In this document: positions 1 to 8,320 of the stretch, one piece after another | Position numbering within the stretch: position 1 is the stretch's first letter | How the letters are laid out: each line of letters starts with the position of its first letter | Source of the DNA: Cellvibrio sp. pealriver | GTDB taxonomy: Bacteria; Pseudomonadota; Gammaproteobacteria; Pseudomonadales; Cellvibrionaceae | Assembly: GCF_001183545.1 (NCBI RefSeq) | Contig: NZ_KQ236688.1 | Location: 2,739,385 to 2,803,384, forward strand | Direction of reading: 5' to 3' | Length of the DNA stretch: 64,000 bases | The notes under the pieces: model-generated | Databases searched by the model: none | Seen by the model: only the letters and a program-made list of their open reading frames with translations | Told to the model about the DNA's origin: nothing | Translations under genes and position numbers: made by a program

Positions 1-773
1 TTGCCATGCACTTGTGGCGGGTAGGCGACCAATGCAGTCAGCAAACCAGGGAATTGAATGTCTTGCGTGTAAATTGCAGTACCGTTGGTTTTTTCAAACG
101 TATCCTTGCGTGGAACTTTTTTGCCAATCAATTGAAACTGTTTGGGATCTTTCAACACCGGTTTTTGCGGAGCGGGCAAGAGCGCAGCTTTTGCGGCCAA
201 TTCACCGAAGGTGGCTTTATGCGCGCCATGGGAAAGCACACCTTGACTGACTTGAATGTCCGCTGCGGGTACTTTCCATTGCGCTGCCGCCGTTTCCACT
301 AACATTGCGCGCGCGGCTGCACCGGCTTCGCGCAACTGTGCCCAGGAGTTACCAATAGAGGATGAACCACCGGTTCCCTGCATTTGCCCCCAAAATACAT
401 TGTTGTATTTGCTGTTGTCGGCCGGTGCAAATTCCCAATCCATTTGTTCCCAGCTTGCATCCAATTCTTCTGCAACAATTGCGGTCAAACCGGTACTAAC
501 GCCCTGCCCCATATCCAAATGCTTGATGACCAAAATCACTTTGTTATCCGGTGTGATTTTGATAAATGCATTGAAGCGCGGAGCATTACTTTCGAGTGGG
601 GCATTGGTGCCAAGCGGAATGTTATTGGCTGCCTGTGCATTGATACTGACAAAACCACTGCCAATCAATAAACCACCGCCTGCACTCATCGCCTGTAAAA
701 AATGGCGGCGCGATACTGCCAGTGAATCCTGACCGGATTCCGTTTGGTTTTTTTTGCGTTCGAGAAATTTCAT
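1..773 (-). CDS. Molybdopterin-binding subunit of an IorB-type molybdenum hydroxylase (5' part only)
   Basis: Only the N-terminal 257 residues are inside the window; the gene runs off the left edge. It begins with a long hydrophilic stretch followed by the twin-arginine motif SRRHFLQ (R22-R23) and a hydrophobic, glycine-rich segment, so the folded cofactor-bearing enzyme is probably exported by Tat. The following sequence, with an LDMGQGVSTG segment and a GGSSSIGNSW segment, fits the large subunit of isoquinoline 1-oxidoreductase/aldehyde dehydrogenase-type enzymes of the xanthine dehydrogenase family, which hydroxylate N-heterocycles or oxidise aldehydes at a Mo centre. The ATG directly follows the TAA stop of the iron-sulfur subunit (TAAATG), so the two are co-translated. 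The substrate cannot be deduced, and the active-site glutamate would lie outside the window. Confidence 0.85.
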   Translation of the reverse strand, partial: MKFLERKKNQTESGQDSLAVSRRHFLQAMSAGGGLLIGSGFVSINAQAANNIPLGTNAPLESNAPRFNAFIKITPDNKVILVIKHLDMGQGVSTGLTAIVAEELDASWEQMDWEFAPADNSKYNNVFWGQMQGTGGSSSIGNSWAQLREAGAAARAMLVETAAAQWKVPAADIQVSQGVLSHGAHKATFGELAAKAALLPAPQKPVLKDPKQFQLIGKKVPRKDTFEKTNGTAIYTQDIQFPGLLTALVAYPPQVHG

Positions 774-1238
774 TTAGACTTTCTCCCCCAATTGATCGGC
801 AGCCTGATGAATCGCCGCGCGTATGCGGTGATAGGTTGCACAGCGGCAGAGGTTGCCGCTCATCGCCGCATCGATTTGCTCATCGGTAGGATTGTTATTG
901 GTTTGCAGCAGCGCAGTGGCCGACATCATTTGCCCCGACTGGCAATAACCGCATTGCACTACATCCAGATCGCGCCAGGCTTGTTGCACGGCATTAAAGG
1001 CGGGCGAGTTTATCGTTTCAATTGTTTGGATATCCGCACCGGCCACAGCCGATACCGGCAAACTACAAGAGCGCACCGGGGTACCATTCATGTGCACAGT
1101 ACAGGCACCGCAAAGCGCCATGCCGCAACCCAGTTTGGTGCCAGTCATATTCAGGTGATCGCGCAATGCCCACAGCAGTGGCGTATCCGGGGCAATATCC
1201 AATTGTTGGACTTTGCCATTAATTTTGAGCGAAATCAT
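774..1238 (-). CDS. [2Fe-2S] subunit of a molybdenum hydroxylase (IorA type)
   Basis: A 154-residue small subunit of the xanthine dehydrogenase family that passes electrons from the Mo centre through two [2Fe-2S] clusters. The N-terminal plant-ferredoxin-like cluster ligands are visible as GCGMALCGAC (C38, C43, C46) plus C58, and the second cluster as CGYC (C96, C99) and CRC (C131, C133). Both sets are complete. I chose the ATG at 1238 because AAGGAG lies just upstream (1244-1250); an ATG nine codons earlier has no such site. No signal peptide is seen, so it would be carried out with the Tat-bearing large subunit. It is followed without a gap by the large subunit and preceded by mocA and xdhC, which make and insert the molybdenum cofactor. 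Confidence 0.9.
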   Translation of the reverse strand: MISLKINGKVQQLDIAPDTPLLWALRDHLNMTGTKLGCGMALCGACTVHMNGTPVRSCSLPVSAVAGADIQTIETINSPAFNAVQQAWRDLDVVQCGYCQSGQMMSATALLQTNNNPTDEQIDAAMSGNLCRCATYHRIRAAIHQAADQLGEKV

Positions 1239-1325
1239 CGGGGTCTCCTTTGCAAAAATATTCAATCGGCTAACGCACGGTAATGGATAAATTATTTAAA
1301 CGGTGAAAACGAAAAAGATGAATGA

Positions 1326-1937
1326 CTATATAATTTTTTTACTGTATTCCATGAAGTCAGCCGGTGTGTCTATATCAAACTCTGCCGATGGCATAGCGAC
1401 AGGCATGACGTGATCGGCGTAGCGCTGCAATAAATATTTCGCACCGCGGTCGCCACGGCATTCATACAAGCGCGCTTTAAATACTGCAGGGAAAATCGCC
1501 GGAACGCCGAGCGTATCGGCAAAACTGGCACAGGCAATTTTTTTTGGATGTTCACACCATGCGCGATAAAGCCGCTGTAAATCCTGCGCACTGATAAACG
1601 GTTGGTCACCTAACAACACCAATACCGGATTGGCATTTTGTAATTGCTTAATACCAAACGCGAGCGAATGCCCAAGCCCTAAATTCCACGCGCGAAATTC
1701 CAGAAACTGAATTGCACAGCCAGCGGTTTTTTTAGGGAATGCATCCAACACCGGAAGCGCTTGCTGCAACTGAGAATAAAATGCGCCGCCGACGATATAA
1801 ATACCAGCCGGTTCCAGTTTGCGCGCTGCCGCAATACTGTGGGCAAGCAAAGGCTTGCCATTCCACTCGGCCAATAATTTGCAGCCGCCAAAACGGCTGG
1901 CATTACCCGCAGCAAGAATCAAGCAATCCAGTTTCAT
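1326..1937 (-). CDS. mocA: MocA/MobA-like nucleotidyltransferase for molybdenum cofactor
   Basis: A 203-residue NTP-transferase-3 family protein. It has the N-terminal nucleotide-binding signature LILAAGNASRFGGCKLL, a LVLLGDQPF segment carrying the metal-binding aspartate, and an acidic EFDIDTPADF ending typical of MocA and PucB-like proteins. MocA attaches CMP to molybdopterin, giving the cytosine-dinucleotide cofactor used by enzymes such as the adjacent IorA/IorB pair. The start overlaps the 3' end of xdhC by 4 nt (ATGA), so translation is probably coupled. MobA (GTP-specific) is the alternative; the hydroxylase context favours MocA. Confidence 0.8.
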   Translation of the reverse strand: MKLDCLILAAGNASRFGGCKLLAEWNGKPLLAHSIAAARKLEPAGIYIVGGAFYSQLQQALPVLDAFPKKTAGCAIQFLEFRAWNLGLGHSLAFGIKQLQNANPVLVLLGDQPFISAQDLQRLYRAWCEHPKKIACASFADTLGVPAIFPAVFKARLYECRGDRGAKYLLQRYADHVMPVAMPSAEFDIDTPADFMEYSKKII

Positions 1938-2989
1938 GAATTCACCACCCGATTTGCCAACGCTGTAAATTCATTTTGTGCAACGGCCCCCAGCGGCAGG
2001 GCACTACTACCAAATAAACGCGCATGGCATTCCGCCAATACCGAAAGCGCAATACTTTCCGGCAGATCACCACCCAGCGCCAAGCCCATAGGGCCACTCA
2101 CAGGGTAGCGCAATTGCGCCTCGGTTAATCCTTTCATTGCCAACACTTGCGCTTTACGTTGCGCAGGCCCAAGCAGACCAATGTAGGGATTACACAATTC
2201 GCGCGATTCCAAATAGGCAATCGCCACTGCATCCAGTTCCATATTGTGATGCGCAATCACTACCGCATCGACTTGCTGCAAAAACGCAGCATCCAAGCCC
2301 GTAACTGCTACTGTTTGCGTTTCAATATCAGCGGGAAAGTGCGCGCGTTTTCCTTCATTTAAACGCGCATCCGCAAGTGTCACTCGCCACCCCAGTGTAT
2401 TGGCGAGCTGGCACACCGGAATCAAATCGATGCCGCTGCCTAGCACCAGAAGATGCGGAACAGGATTGATCAAAGTCGATAACTGTTGGCCAGTGCCGCT
2501 GCTGTGCACACGGCCATGCTGACGCTGGCTAAAGGCGCGCAGGCAAGGCATAAAATCCGCGCGCGCGTCATCAATTGCCAAATGGTATTCGCAGGCTTGC
2601 TGTTGTTGCAGATGGGAAAACACCTGCGGCAAATGTAAATACTGGTTTTGTGCAGTGCAGGGGTGCAGCACAATTTCGGCTGCGCCGCCGCAACCAATCC
2701 CGAGCCGCCAGGCGATGTTATCTTCGTCGGTTGCGTCGTAAATCAGGCGGCGTGATTTCCCCAGCGCAATTACTTTGCGCGCTTGTAATAATAAATCCGA
2801 TTCAAGGCAGCCGCCGCTCAACAAACCCAACTGGTCACCGGCATCGCTCAACAACATCAGCGCGCCGGTTTTGCGGTAGACAGATCCACGCGTATCAATC
2901 ACTGCGCCCAGCACCCAATTGGCCGCGTCTTTTAACGGCAGCCAGCGCGCCAGCAAATGATAAAAATGATGGGAGCTTGTATTGGGCAT
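1934..2989 (-). CDS. xdhC: XdhC/CoxI family molybdenum-enzyme maturation protein
   Basis: A 351-residue cytoplasmic protein. The N-terminal half carries the XdhC/CoxI pattern (VLGAVIDTRGSVYRKTGALMLL, then LLSGGCLESDL). The C-terminal half is a Rossmann-like XdhC_C domain beginning at LLVLGSGIDLIPVCQLA, with a conserved end DLPESIALSVLAECHA. In Rhodobacter, XdhC binds the cofactor and delivers it in sulfurated form to xanthine dehydrogenase; the same role towards IorB is inferred here. It is the first gene of the leftward operon xdhC-mocA-iorA-iorB. The ribosome-binding site is weak (GGTGAAC). The 258-bp gap to the diguanylate cyclase gene should hold two divergent promoters. Confidence 0.85.
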   Translation of the reverse strand: MPNTSSHHFYHLLARWLPLKDAANWVLGAVIDTRGSVYRKTGALMLLSDAGDQLGLLSGGCLESDLLLQARKVIALGKSRRLIYDATDEDNIAWRLGIGCGGAAEIVLHPCTAQNQYLHLPQVFSHLQQQQACEYHLAIDDARADFMPCLRAFSQRQHGRVHSSGTGQQLSTLINPVPHLLVLGSGIDLIPVCQLANTLGWRVTLADARLNEGKRAHFPADIETQTVAVTGLDAAFLQQVDAVVIAHHNMELDAVAIAYLESRELCNPYIGLLGPAQRKAQVLAMKGLTEAQLRYPVSGPMGLALGGDLPESIALSVLAECHARLFGSSALPLGAVAQNEFTALANRVVNS

Positions 2990-3247
2990 AGCAGGTTCAC
3001 CTGGTTTTTATAAGAGGGACGCAACCTGACAGGATAATCCCATCTGCCTTGCTGGAAAGATAGCGTTGTTAACAAAACTAAACAGCGCCGTGACAAATAG
3101 CATCGCGCACTGAAAGCACTAGTAAATTTGCATCTGAGAAAAATACGGGTAATGACATGAGGATATAAAACAATACATGCCAAACCCCTTATACTTTTAT
3201 GGCTGCGCGCTCCCCGCTCCTGACTCTTGATAAGACATGGATTTACC

Positions 3248-4414
3248 ATGGCACTCTTTGATCTCGTCAATACCATAGGCTTCACGCTCTATTTCGGGTT
3301 TGCCGTTTTATTGCTATGGCTCAGCCGAATACCACGCACCAATGCCGGAACCGGATACTGGGGTATCGCGATTTTTTTTGGTTTTTGCGCACGTCTGACG
3401 CTGTATCTTTCAGGTACCCTTTTTGAAATCACTGCAACAGAACATCTCTATGCATTTTTTATTAGCATGGAGAAAGTGTTTTTACTGGCAGGTGTATTCC
3501 GGTTTTTTAATTTACTGCATTACACACGACCTTATTTATTATTTGTTGCACTCGCATTGCTCTGGATAGCAAGCAGTTGGTTGGCTGGTTTTAATCGTGT
3601 GTTATTTTCGTTGGGAGTCGGATTTTTCAATGCAGTATCGCTACTGTTGTTTGCGTTTATCGCCTACCGCGAACGCGACACCATCCCGCACAAAGTCATG
3701 TTATGGATATCAATCATCTGCATATTATTTATGCTTCACTGGCTGACGTATCCGGTCTTGCGTTTTCACGACAGCTGGATGGTTCCCGGCTTTTTGATCG
3801 GCACATCGCTCGCGATGCTGTTGTACTTAAGTTTGATCTCAGCGGTATTACTGCAATTCCAAAAACGCTTATTGGATGCAGAGCGCCACGCGCTCGACCT
3901 CGCCTATCACGACCCACTCACCGGCCTGAACAACAAACGCTACATGACCACGCTATTTGACCAAGCGTTAATCCTTGCCACGCGCCCACACCAGATGCTC
4001 GCGGTTATTTATATCGACCTGGATAACTTCAAACCCATCAACGATACCGCTGGCCACATGGTGGGCGATGAAGTCTTGAAAGTGATCGCCAAACGCCTGC
4101 TGGATAACACCCGCAGCACCGACATTTGCGCGCGCATAGGCGGCGATGAATTTGTAGTGATTGCCACACAATTGGAAAATACCGAACACGCAAACCAAAT
4201 TGCCGAAAAAATATTGCAGCAATGCTGCAGCCCGGTAGAGATCAACCAACACCACTACCAACTCGGTGCCAGCATAGGCGTAAGCATTTACCCCGCTCAC
4301 GGTATTGATTTAAACCAGTTATTACAACAAGCTGACCAAGCAATGTATGATGTGAAAAAAAATGGCAAAAGCGGGTTTCAGGTTTTTCATTCCAGCAGCA
4401 CCCATCCGCTGTAG
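3248..4414 (+). CDS. Membrane diguanylate cyclase (7TM sensor, GGDEF)
   Basis: A 388-residue enzyme predicted to make c-di-GMP from two GTP. About seven hydrophobic segments fill residues 8-200, forming a membrane sensor that I cannot assign to a named family. A short coiled linker follows, then a GGDEF domain starting near LAYHDPLTGLNNKR. The active-site motif is intact (GGDEF, 298-302). An RSTD at 289-292, exactly five residues before it, matches the allosteric inhibitory I-site, so product inhibition is expected. The ATG at 3248 starts right at the first membrane segment; a TTG 7 codons upstream is possible. It stands alone, reading away from the molybdenum operon. Confidence 0.88.
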   Translation: MALFDLVNTIGFTLYFGFAVLLLWLSRIPRTNAGTGYWGIAIFFGFCARLTLYLSGTLFEITATEHLYAFFISMEKVFLLAGVFRFFNLLHYTRPYLLFVALALLWIASSWLAGFNRVLFSLGVGFFNAVSLLLFAFIAYRERDTIPHKVMLWISIICILFMLHWLTYPVLRFHDSWMVPGFLIGTSLAMLLYLSLISAVLLQFQKRLLDAERHALDLAYHDPLTGLNNKRYMTTLFDQALILATRPHQMLAVIYIDLDNFKPINDTAGHMVGDEVLKVIAKRLLDNTRSTDICARIGGDEFVVIATQLENTEHANQIAEKILQQCCSPVEINQHHYQLGASIGVSIYPAHGIDLNQLLQQADQAMYDVKKNGKSGFQVFHSSSTHPL

Positions 4415-4489
4415 ACCTTCATTATATTTTTATCCCTGAATATACTTTTCGCCCGATATGCCAGCCTTCAATAACAACCAAGGAATAAG

Positions 4490-4954
4490 ATGAACCCCTA
4501 CACGCCACCTAATAGCCAGTTATTATCGGGAAACAAAACAGCTTCTGTAACACGCCTGTTAGGCATACTTTCTCTCGTCATCCCAATAACGTTTCTTGCA
4601 TCATGGCTGATGGTGCCTTATATGAATGGCACTATCGCATCCCTTTATTATCCAAAAGGCAGCGACGACTATTGGTCTGTTCGTTATGCAGCGGATATAT
4701 TGAATACCTTCATTATTTTTTTCATAGGTTCATCTGTTGCAGCTTTACTGATAAAAGGCCGCCCCATACAGTCTACATTCCCTGTTGGCTTTTTGGGTTT
4801 AGCCGCTTTTTTTTACGAGCTTGGCGGTTTTGATTGTATTGGGCGCTGCGGCCCACCACTCTGGTATGACTTGCTTTCTTTCACCAAACACCTATCGGCC
4901 GCGTTATTGGCTGGTATTATATTTCGCCGCAATTCGCATCTATCTAATAAATAA
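4490..4954 (+). CDS. Unknown membrane protein, 154 residues
   Basis: I do not recognise this protein. It begins with MNPYTPPNS, an N-terminus common in small bacterial membrane proteins, and has about four hydrophobic segments: ILSLVIPITFLASWL, ILNTFIIFFIGSSVAALL, FPVGFLGLAAFFYEL and a last one near LAAALLAGIIF-type residues. A loop with two cysteines (FDCIGRCGPP) sits between the last two and could form a disulfide outside the membrane. AAGGAATAAG in front of the ATG is a good ribosome-binding site. The next gene, a lipoprotein, starts 20 nt after its stop, so the two are probably co-transcribed. Confidence 0.7.
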   Translation: MNPYTPPNSQLLSGNKTASVTRLLGILSLVIPITFLASWLMVPYMNGTIASLYYPKGSDDYWSVRYAADILNTFIIFFIGSSVAALLIKGRPIQSTFPVGFLGLAAFFYELGGFDCIGRCGPPLWYDLLSFTKHLSAALLAGIIFRRNSHLSNK

Positions 4955-4974
4955 CAGCATCAAAAGGAATACAT

Positions 4975-5907
4975 ATGAAGTTGGCAACTCCCCTACTGAT
5001 ATTATTATTTTTACTTACCGTAACCGGCTGCGCACAAAGCCCTGAAAAACCATCGCAAAACACGCCTGTTGCTAAAACAGAAAAAACACAAAAAGCTCCC
5101 AAAGCGGCCAAGAAGCCCAAGGTCACAAAAGCGGGAAAGATGGCAGTGATTGGCGACCCAACCAATGCTTCGATTATCCGCGTAATACCACAGGCAGGTT
5201 TTTTTGCCACGCAACATGATTGGTCAAACATCAAGAAAATCATCAACGACAAAAAAGAGACAATCTATACCGCATCCTTGTGGGATGGAAAATCCGCCCA
5301 AAGCATTAGCCTTCCCCCAGGCCGTTACACAATTTTGTATTCCTGCCATTTCAATAATCTGTGGAATGACAACTGGGTTAAGGTCGATACTGAAGCAGGC
5401 GCGGATTACACCATATTCTGTATTCAGGAAACGCGCGGAAAAACCATTATTGGTGTCGATAATGTAGTCGCCTTCCATTCGTTTTTTGAAAAGACCAGTG
5501 AAGTAGAAACCAAAAAGGCAATTTACAAAAATATTATTGCCAATCCCCCCAAAGAAAATTTGAACGCTTCAATACCTGAAAACCACACCCGATTGATTAT
5601 CTATTTCTTACCGGGAAATATGCTGGGAACAGAAAACCGTGTGAATTACGACATCAAACTTAACGGCAAACAGATCGACTTTGTGAGCGGGGCAAAATAT
5701 GTAGTGCACGATGTTGCCAACGGCACTTATGATTTTTCCATATTGAGCGAAGGGCTATTCAAAATGGGGGCAAAGTTTCCCGTTGCTGCAAACGGCGGAA
5801 CCTTGTATATCAAATGTCAGGAAAGCAGCCTGTGGCCGATGAAGTGCGAACAAACCAACAGCGAACCAGAAGGATTCACCAACATAAAACCCATGCGCAT
5901 GTTTTAA
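4975..5907 (+). CDS. Unknown lipoprotein, 310 residues
   Basis: The protein starts with a lipoprotein signal peptide ending in TVTGC, so the mature form should begin at a lipidated cysteine. Next comes a low-complexity Lys/Ala/Pro segment (about residues 28-60), a likely flexible tether across or along the cell wall, then about 250 residues with no motif I recognise. The globular part looks beta-rich, with repeated phrases such as LPPGRYTILYSC and VANGTYDFSIL that resemble small beta-sandwich domains. AAAAGGAATACAT precedes the ATG. It is probably co-transcribed with the membrane protein upstream. A strong inverted repeat follows the stop. Confidence 0.75.
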   Translation: MKLATPLLILLFLLTVTGCAQSPEKPSQNTPVAKTEKTQKAPKAAKKPKVTKAGKMAVIGDPTNASIIRVIPQAGFFATQHDWSNIKKIINDKKETIYTASLWDGKSAQSISLPPGRYTILYSCHFNNLWNDNWVKVDTEAGADYTIFCIQETRGKTIIGVDNVVAFHSFFEKTSEVETKKAIYKNIIANPPKENLNASIPENHTRLIIYFLPGNMLGTENRVNYDIKLNGKQIDFVSGAKYVVHDVANGTYDFSILSEGLFKMGAKFPVAANGGTLYIKCQESSLWPMKCEQTNSEPEGFTNIKPMRMF

Positions 5908-5915
5908 GTTGCAAC

Positions 5916-5939
5916 AGTGGCGGGAGCAGTCCCGCCACT
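5916..5939. terminator. Strong inverted repeat between convergent genes
   Basis: AGTGGCGGGA at 5916-5925 pairs perfectly with TCCCGCCACT at 5930-5939 around a GCAG loop. It lies between the ends of the convergent lipoprotein and PAP2 genes and probably stops transcription from either side, although neither strand has a long T run right after the stem. Confidence 0.6.
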
Positions 5940-5945
5940 CACACT

Positions 5946-6599
5946 TCACAAAAAATATTTATGCACAAGCGCAATCACAAACAACAAATAAAGCAAATGA
6001 ACAACCACAATGCCTTTTTTGTTGTTGATATGAATCGGTAAACCTGCGCTTACACTTGCTACAAAAATCCCCAGCCCTGCGCCTGCCAACACATCCGCAG
6101 GCCAATGCACACCCAGCGCAATACGCGAGATTCCAATCGCCGCCAACAGCGTTCCTAAAGCGATTTTTCCCAGCAAGTTCAGCTTCAAAAAATGAAATAA
6201 CAATGTGCCCAATAAAAATGCCGCAATCGTATGCCCCGAGGGCATAGAAAAGCTGGTCACAGTCATAGGTTCCACCAACAAATGAAATGGCTGATCAAAG
6301 CTGGTGGTATGCTCAGGGCGAGGTACAGCAAATAAATATTTAAACCCGTTAGACACAATCAACCCGACAACCGCTGCAATTGCACCTTTAAACAACGCGT
6401 CATTATTTTTTCTGAGCAACAGATAAAAAATACACCCCGCCACTGAACCTTCACCAATCGTCGTAATGGCAGTCCACACAAAACGATTGGGGAAAAGAGA
6501 ATTGATGTAGATAAATAAAGATTGGTTAAGCGCAGGTAAAAAAAACAGCACAGCACCAGCGAGTATTAGCACTACAGCAGTAATAAACGATAATTTCAT
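5946..6599 (-). CDS. PAP2-family membrane phosphatase
   Basis: A 217-residue integral membrane phosphatase. All three parts of the phosphatidic acid phosphatase 2 signature are present: KYLFAVPRP (KX6RP), PSGH, and SRIALGVHWPAD (SRX5HX3D). Six hydrophobic segments are expected, with the active site facing the periplasm. Enzymes of this type remove phosphate from undecaprenyl diphosphate, phosphatidylglycerol phosphate or lipid A-linked phosphates; which one applies cannot be told. A second, different PAP2 protein is encoded at 42324-43031. The gene is monocistronic and reads towards the lipoprotein gene. Confidence 0.85.
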   Translation of the reverse strand: MKLSFITAVVLILAGAVLFFLPALNQSLFIYINSLFPNRFVWTAITTIGEGSVAGCIFYLLLRKNNDALFKGAIAAVVGLIVSNGFKYLFAVPRPEHTTSFDQPFHLLVEPMTVTSFSMPSGHTIAAFLLGTLLFHFLKLNLLGKIALGTLLAAIGISRIALGVHWPADVLAGAGLGIFVASVSAGLPIHINNKKGIVVVHLLYLLFVIALVHKYFL

Positions 6600-6788
6600 T
6601 GTTAATCCTTATCGGCATTTATTCATTCAGGTATTAATGATTGACCATAAAAAAACCATAAAGTTATTGTGACAAACCTCATAAAACCAATACAACCCGC
6701 AAATGCTCTAAAATTCACAGGATATACTCCATCCATCTCGCACGAGATACACAACCAGAATGTTCAATGGAGTTGCCAAGGAGGCAAT

Positions 6789-7712
6789 ATGAATACCGGA
6801 ATAATAAAATCCGTAGGAAAAAACGGGATCAACACAAAGGATGATGTGATATTCATCCAAACTGCACTCAATAAATACGCCAAAAAGCACGCCAACAATA
6901 CCTTCCCCCTTAAAGTCGATGGCATTTGCGGCAACAAAACCATTCAAGCGATTTTCAACTTCCAAAAAAATCACGTCGGCATATCGGTGCCCGATGCACG
7001 CATTGATCCGAATGGGAGAAGCTTCCGCCACCTTACATCCACCTCTCCCATCGCTATCGCAACATCGAATACCGCAAGCACTAAACCCATCAGCTTTATG
7101 TTGAACGAAACTCATGTCACCTATGCCAGTGATATTCCGGAAAACCGGAGGATCGTTTCGGCCTACGCGATTAATGTCGTCAAGCTTGCACTTATTGAAA
7201 GCAAGATGACTCATGCGGTGATTACCTCCACCTTGCGCACACCGCAGGATCAAGCAGAGATTATGTATAAGAATGCGAAAGCGGATTTCACCCAACAAGA
7301 AAGGCTTTATGGTTCTGCTGGCGATTCAGTCTTGGCGGTGTACAAAGCAAACAAAACAAAAAGCAAAGACCAGGTCATTAAGCTAATGAAAGAAAAAATT
7401 GAATCGCTTCTTGATGAGAATAAAAGAACATCCCAACATTGCGTCACACTGGAGTCATTCAAATCAGTGAATACATTTGATATTGGTTGCGGCTCAACCG
7501 AAAGAGCACCGGGTAATTTTGATAAAAAAGCATTAACCAAAGCCTTTTTTGCACTGGAAAAACAAGGCTACATAAAAAAGTGTATTGATGAAACCATGCT
7601 TAAAAATAACTGCTGGCATTTAGAAGTTGTGCCCAACGCAAAAGACATTAACCTATACAGGATAGAATCAATGCTGATTCCATCAAGCTCAATTGCAAGG
7701 AGATACGTGTGA
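6789..7712 (+). CDS. Peptidoglycan-binding/M15-like peptidase, candidate exported effector
   Basis: A 307-residue protein with no signal peptide. Residues 8-82 form a PG_binding_1-type domain (DDVIFIQTALNKY, LKVDGICGNKTIQAI, then PDARIDPNGRSFRHL). That last phrase is typical of the N-terminal domain found in many phage lysins and type VI effectors. Residues 140-285 resemble a divergent M15 (VanY-like) peptidase: STLRTPQDQ (147-155), SQH with H217, FDIG with D231, and WHLE with H277 and E279. H217/D231/H277 would be the zinc ligands, though the H-to-D spacing is longer than usual. Family knowledge predicts cleavage of peptidoglycan stem peptides. AAGGAGG sits 5 nt before the ATG at 6789, which fixes the start. 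The stop overlaps the next gene by 4 nt. Prophage lysin is the alternative, but no phage genes adjoin it. Confidence 0.7.
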   Translation: MNTGIIKSVGKNGINTKDDVIFIQTALNKYAKKHANNTFPLKVDGICGNKTIQAIFNFQKNHVGISVPDARIDPNGRSFRHLTSTSPIAIATSNTASTKPISFMLNETHVTYASDIPENRRIVSAYAINVVKLALIESKMTHAVITSTLRTPQDQAEIMYKNAKADFTQQERLYGSAGDSVLAVYKANKTKSKDQVIKLMKEKIESLLDENKRTSQHCVTLESFKSVNTFDIGCGSTERAPGNFDKKALTKAFFALEKQGYIKKCIDETMLKNNCWHLEVVPNAKDINLYRIESMLIPSSSIARRYV

Positions 7713-8251
7713 AGAATTTTTTTATTATTTACTTAGCTTGTTTTTCATCATTAAGTTATGCGGATAAGGATTGTGATATTTCATCCAAAAACCTCACCTT
7801 CAAAACACCAAAATCTAGCGACATTGCCAATACATTCTGGCAAGACGACAAAGATGGTTATGAAACCATTAAGCGACTTCACATCACCTATAAAGATGGA
7901 TCAATCGCTGTACTGGAGCACAAATTCTGCTCTATGTATAACTTTGAAGTGGCTTATTACGCTGCAGATAGAGAAACGGTGAAAAACACTGATCTAATTC
8001 AAAAGAAAGGCCAATATTTTTTCACTTATGCATCTATTCAAGGTGGAGACCAACAAGAAGCAATAGAAACAATGGCAAACAACTTGGATGAGAAAAAATT
8101 CAACCCCGAAAAAGAAGCCTCAACAGGTTATGATGGATCTCACCCACGGTACGGAAGAGCCGAATACATTATTGATTACCGCCCTCTCGATAGTGCATCT
8201 ATACATGAAGCCGCCATCACTTTTTATATGGGGTTAGGGGGAATGCATTAA
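7709..8251 (+). CDS. Secreted protein, paralogue 1; putative periplasmic immunity protein
   Basis: A 180-residue protein starting at a GTG that overlaps the peptidase stop (GTGA), with AAGGAG upstream; translation is therefore coupled to the peptidase. Residues 1-18 form a Sec signal peptide (cleavage after SLSYA). The mature part has two conserved cysteines (C23 and the FCS cysteine), which could form a disulfide. The family is unknown to me. It is clearly homologous to the next gene along the whole length (shared DIAN, WQD, KRLHITYKDGS, KFCS, and a GGxH ending). Coupling to a cell-wall hydrolase and a periplasmic address suggest a cognate immunity protein. This is inference; a secreted partner or inhibitor is also possible. 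Confidence 0.65.
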   Translation: MKNFFIIYLACFSSLSYADKDCDISSKNLTFKTPKSSDIANTFWQDDKDGYETIKRLHITYKDGSIAVLEHKFCSMYNFEVAYYAADRETVKNTDLIQKKGQYFFTYASIQGGDQQEAIETMANNLDEKKFNPEKEASTGYDGSHPRYGRAEYIIDYRPLDSASIHEAAITFYMGLGGMH

Positions 8252-8273
8252 TCTCACATTTACTTCTACCCAC

Positions 8274-8298
8274 AAGGCGGCAACATGCCGCCTTTTTT
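8274..8298 (+). terminator. Intrinsic terminator after paralogue 1
   Basis: AAGGCGGCA (8274-8282) pairs with TGCCGCCTT (8286-8294) around an ACA loop and runs into six Ts (8293-8298). It ends the peptidase-paralogue 1 transcript before paralogue 2, so the second copy needs its own promoter or read-through. Confidence 0.85.
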
Positions 8299-8320
8299 AT
8301 TAACAACAAGGATGACAACA

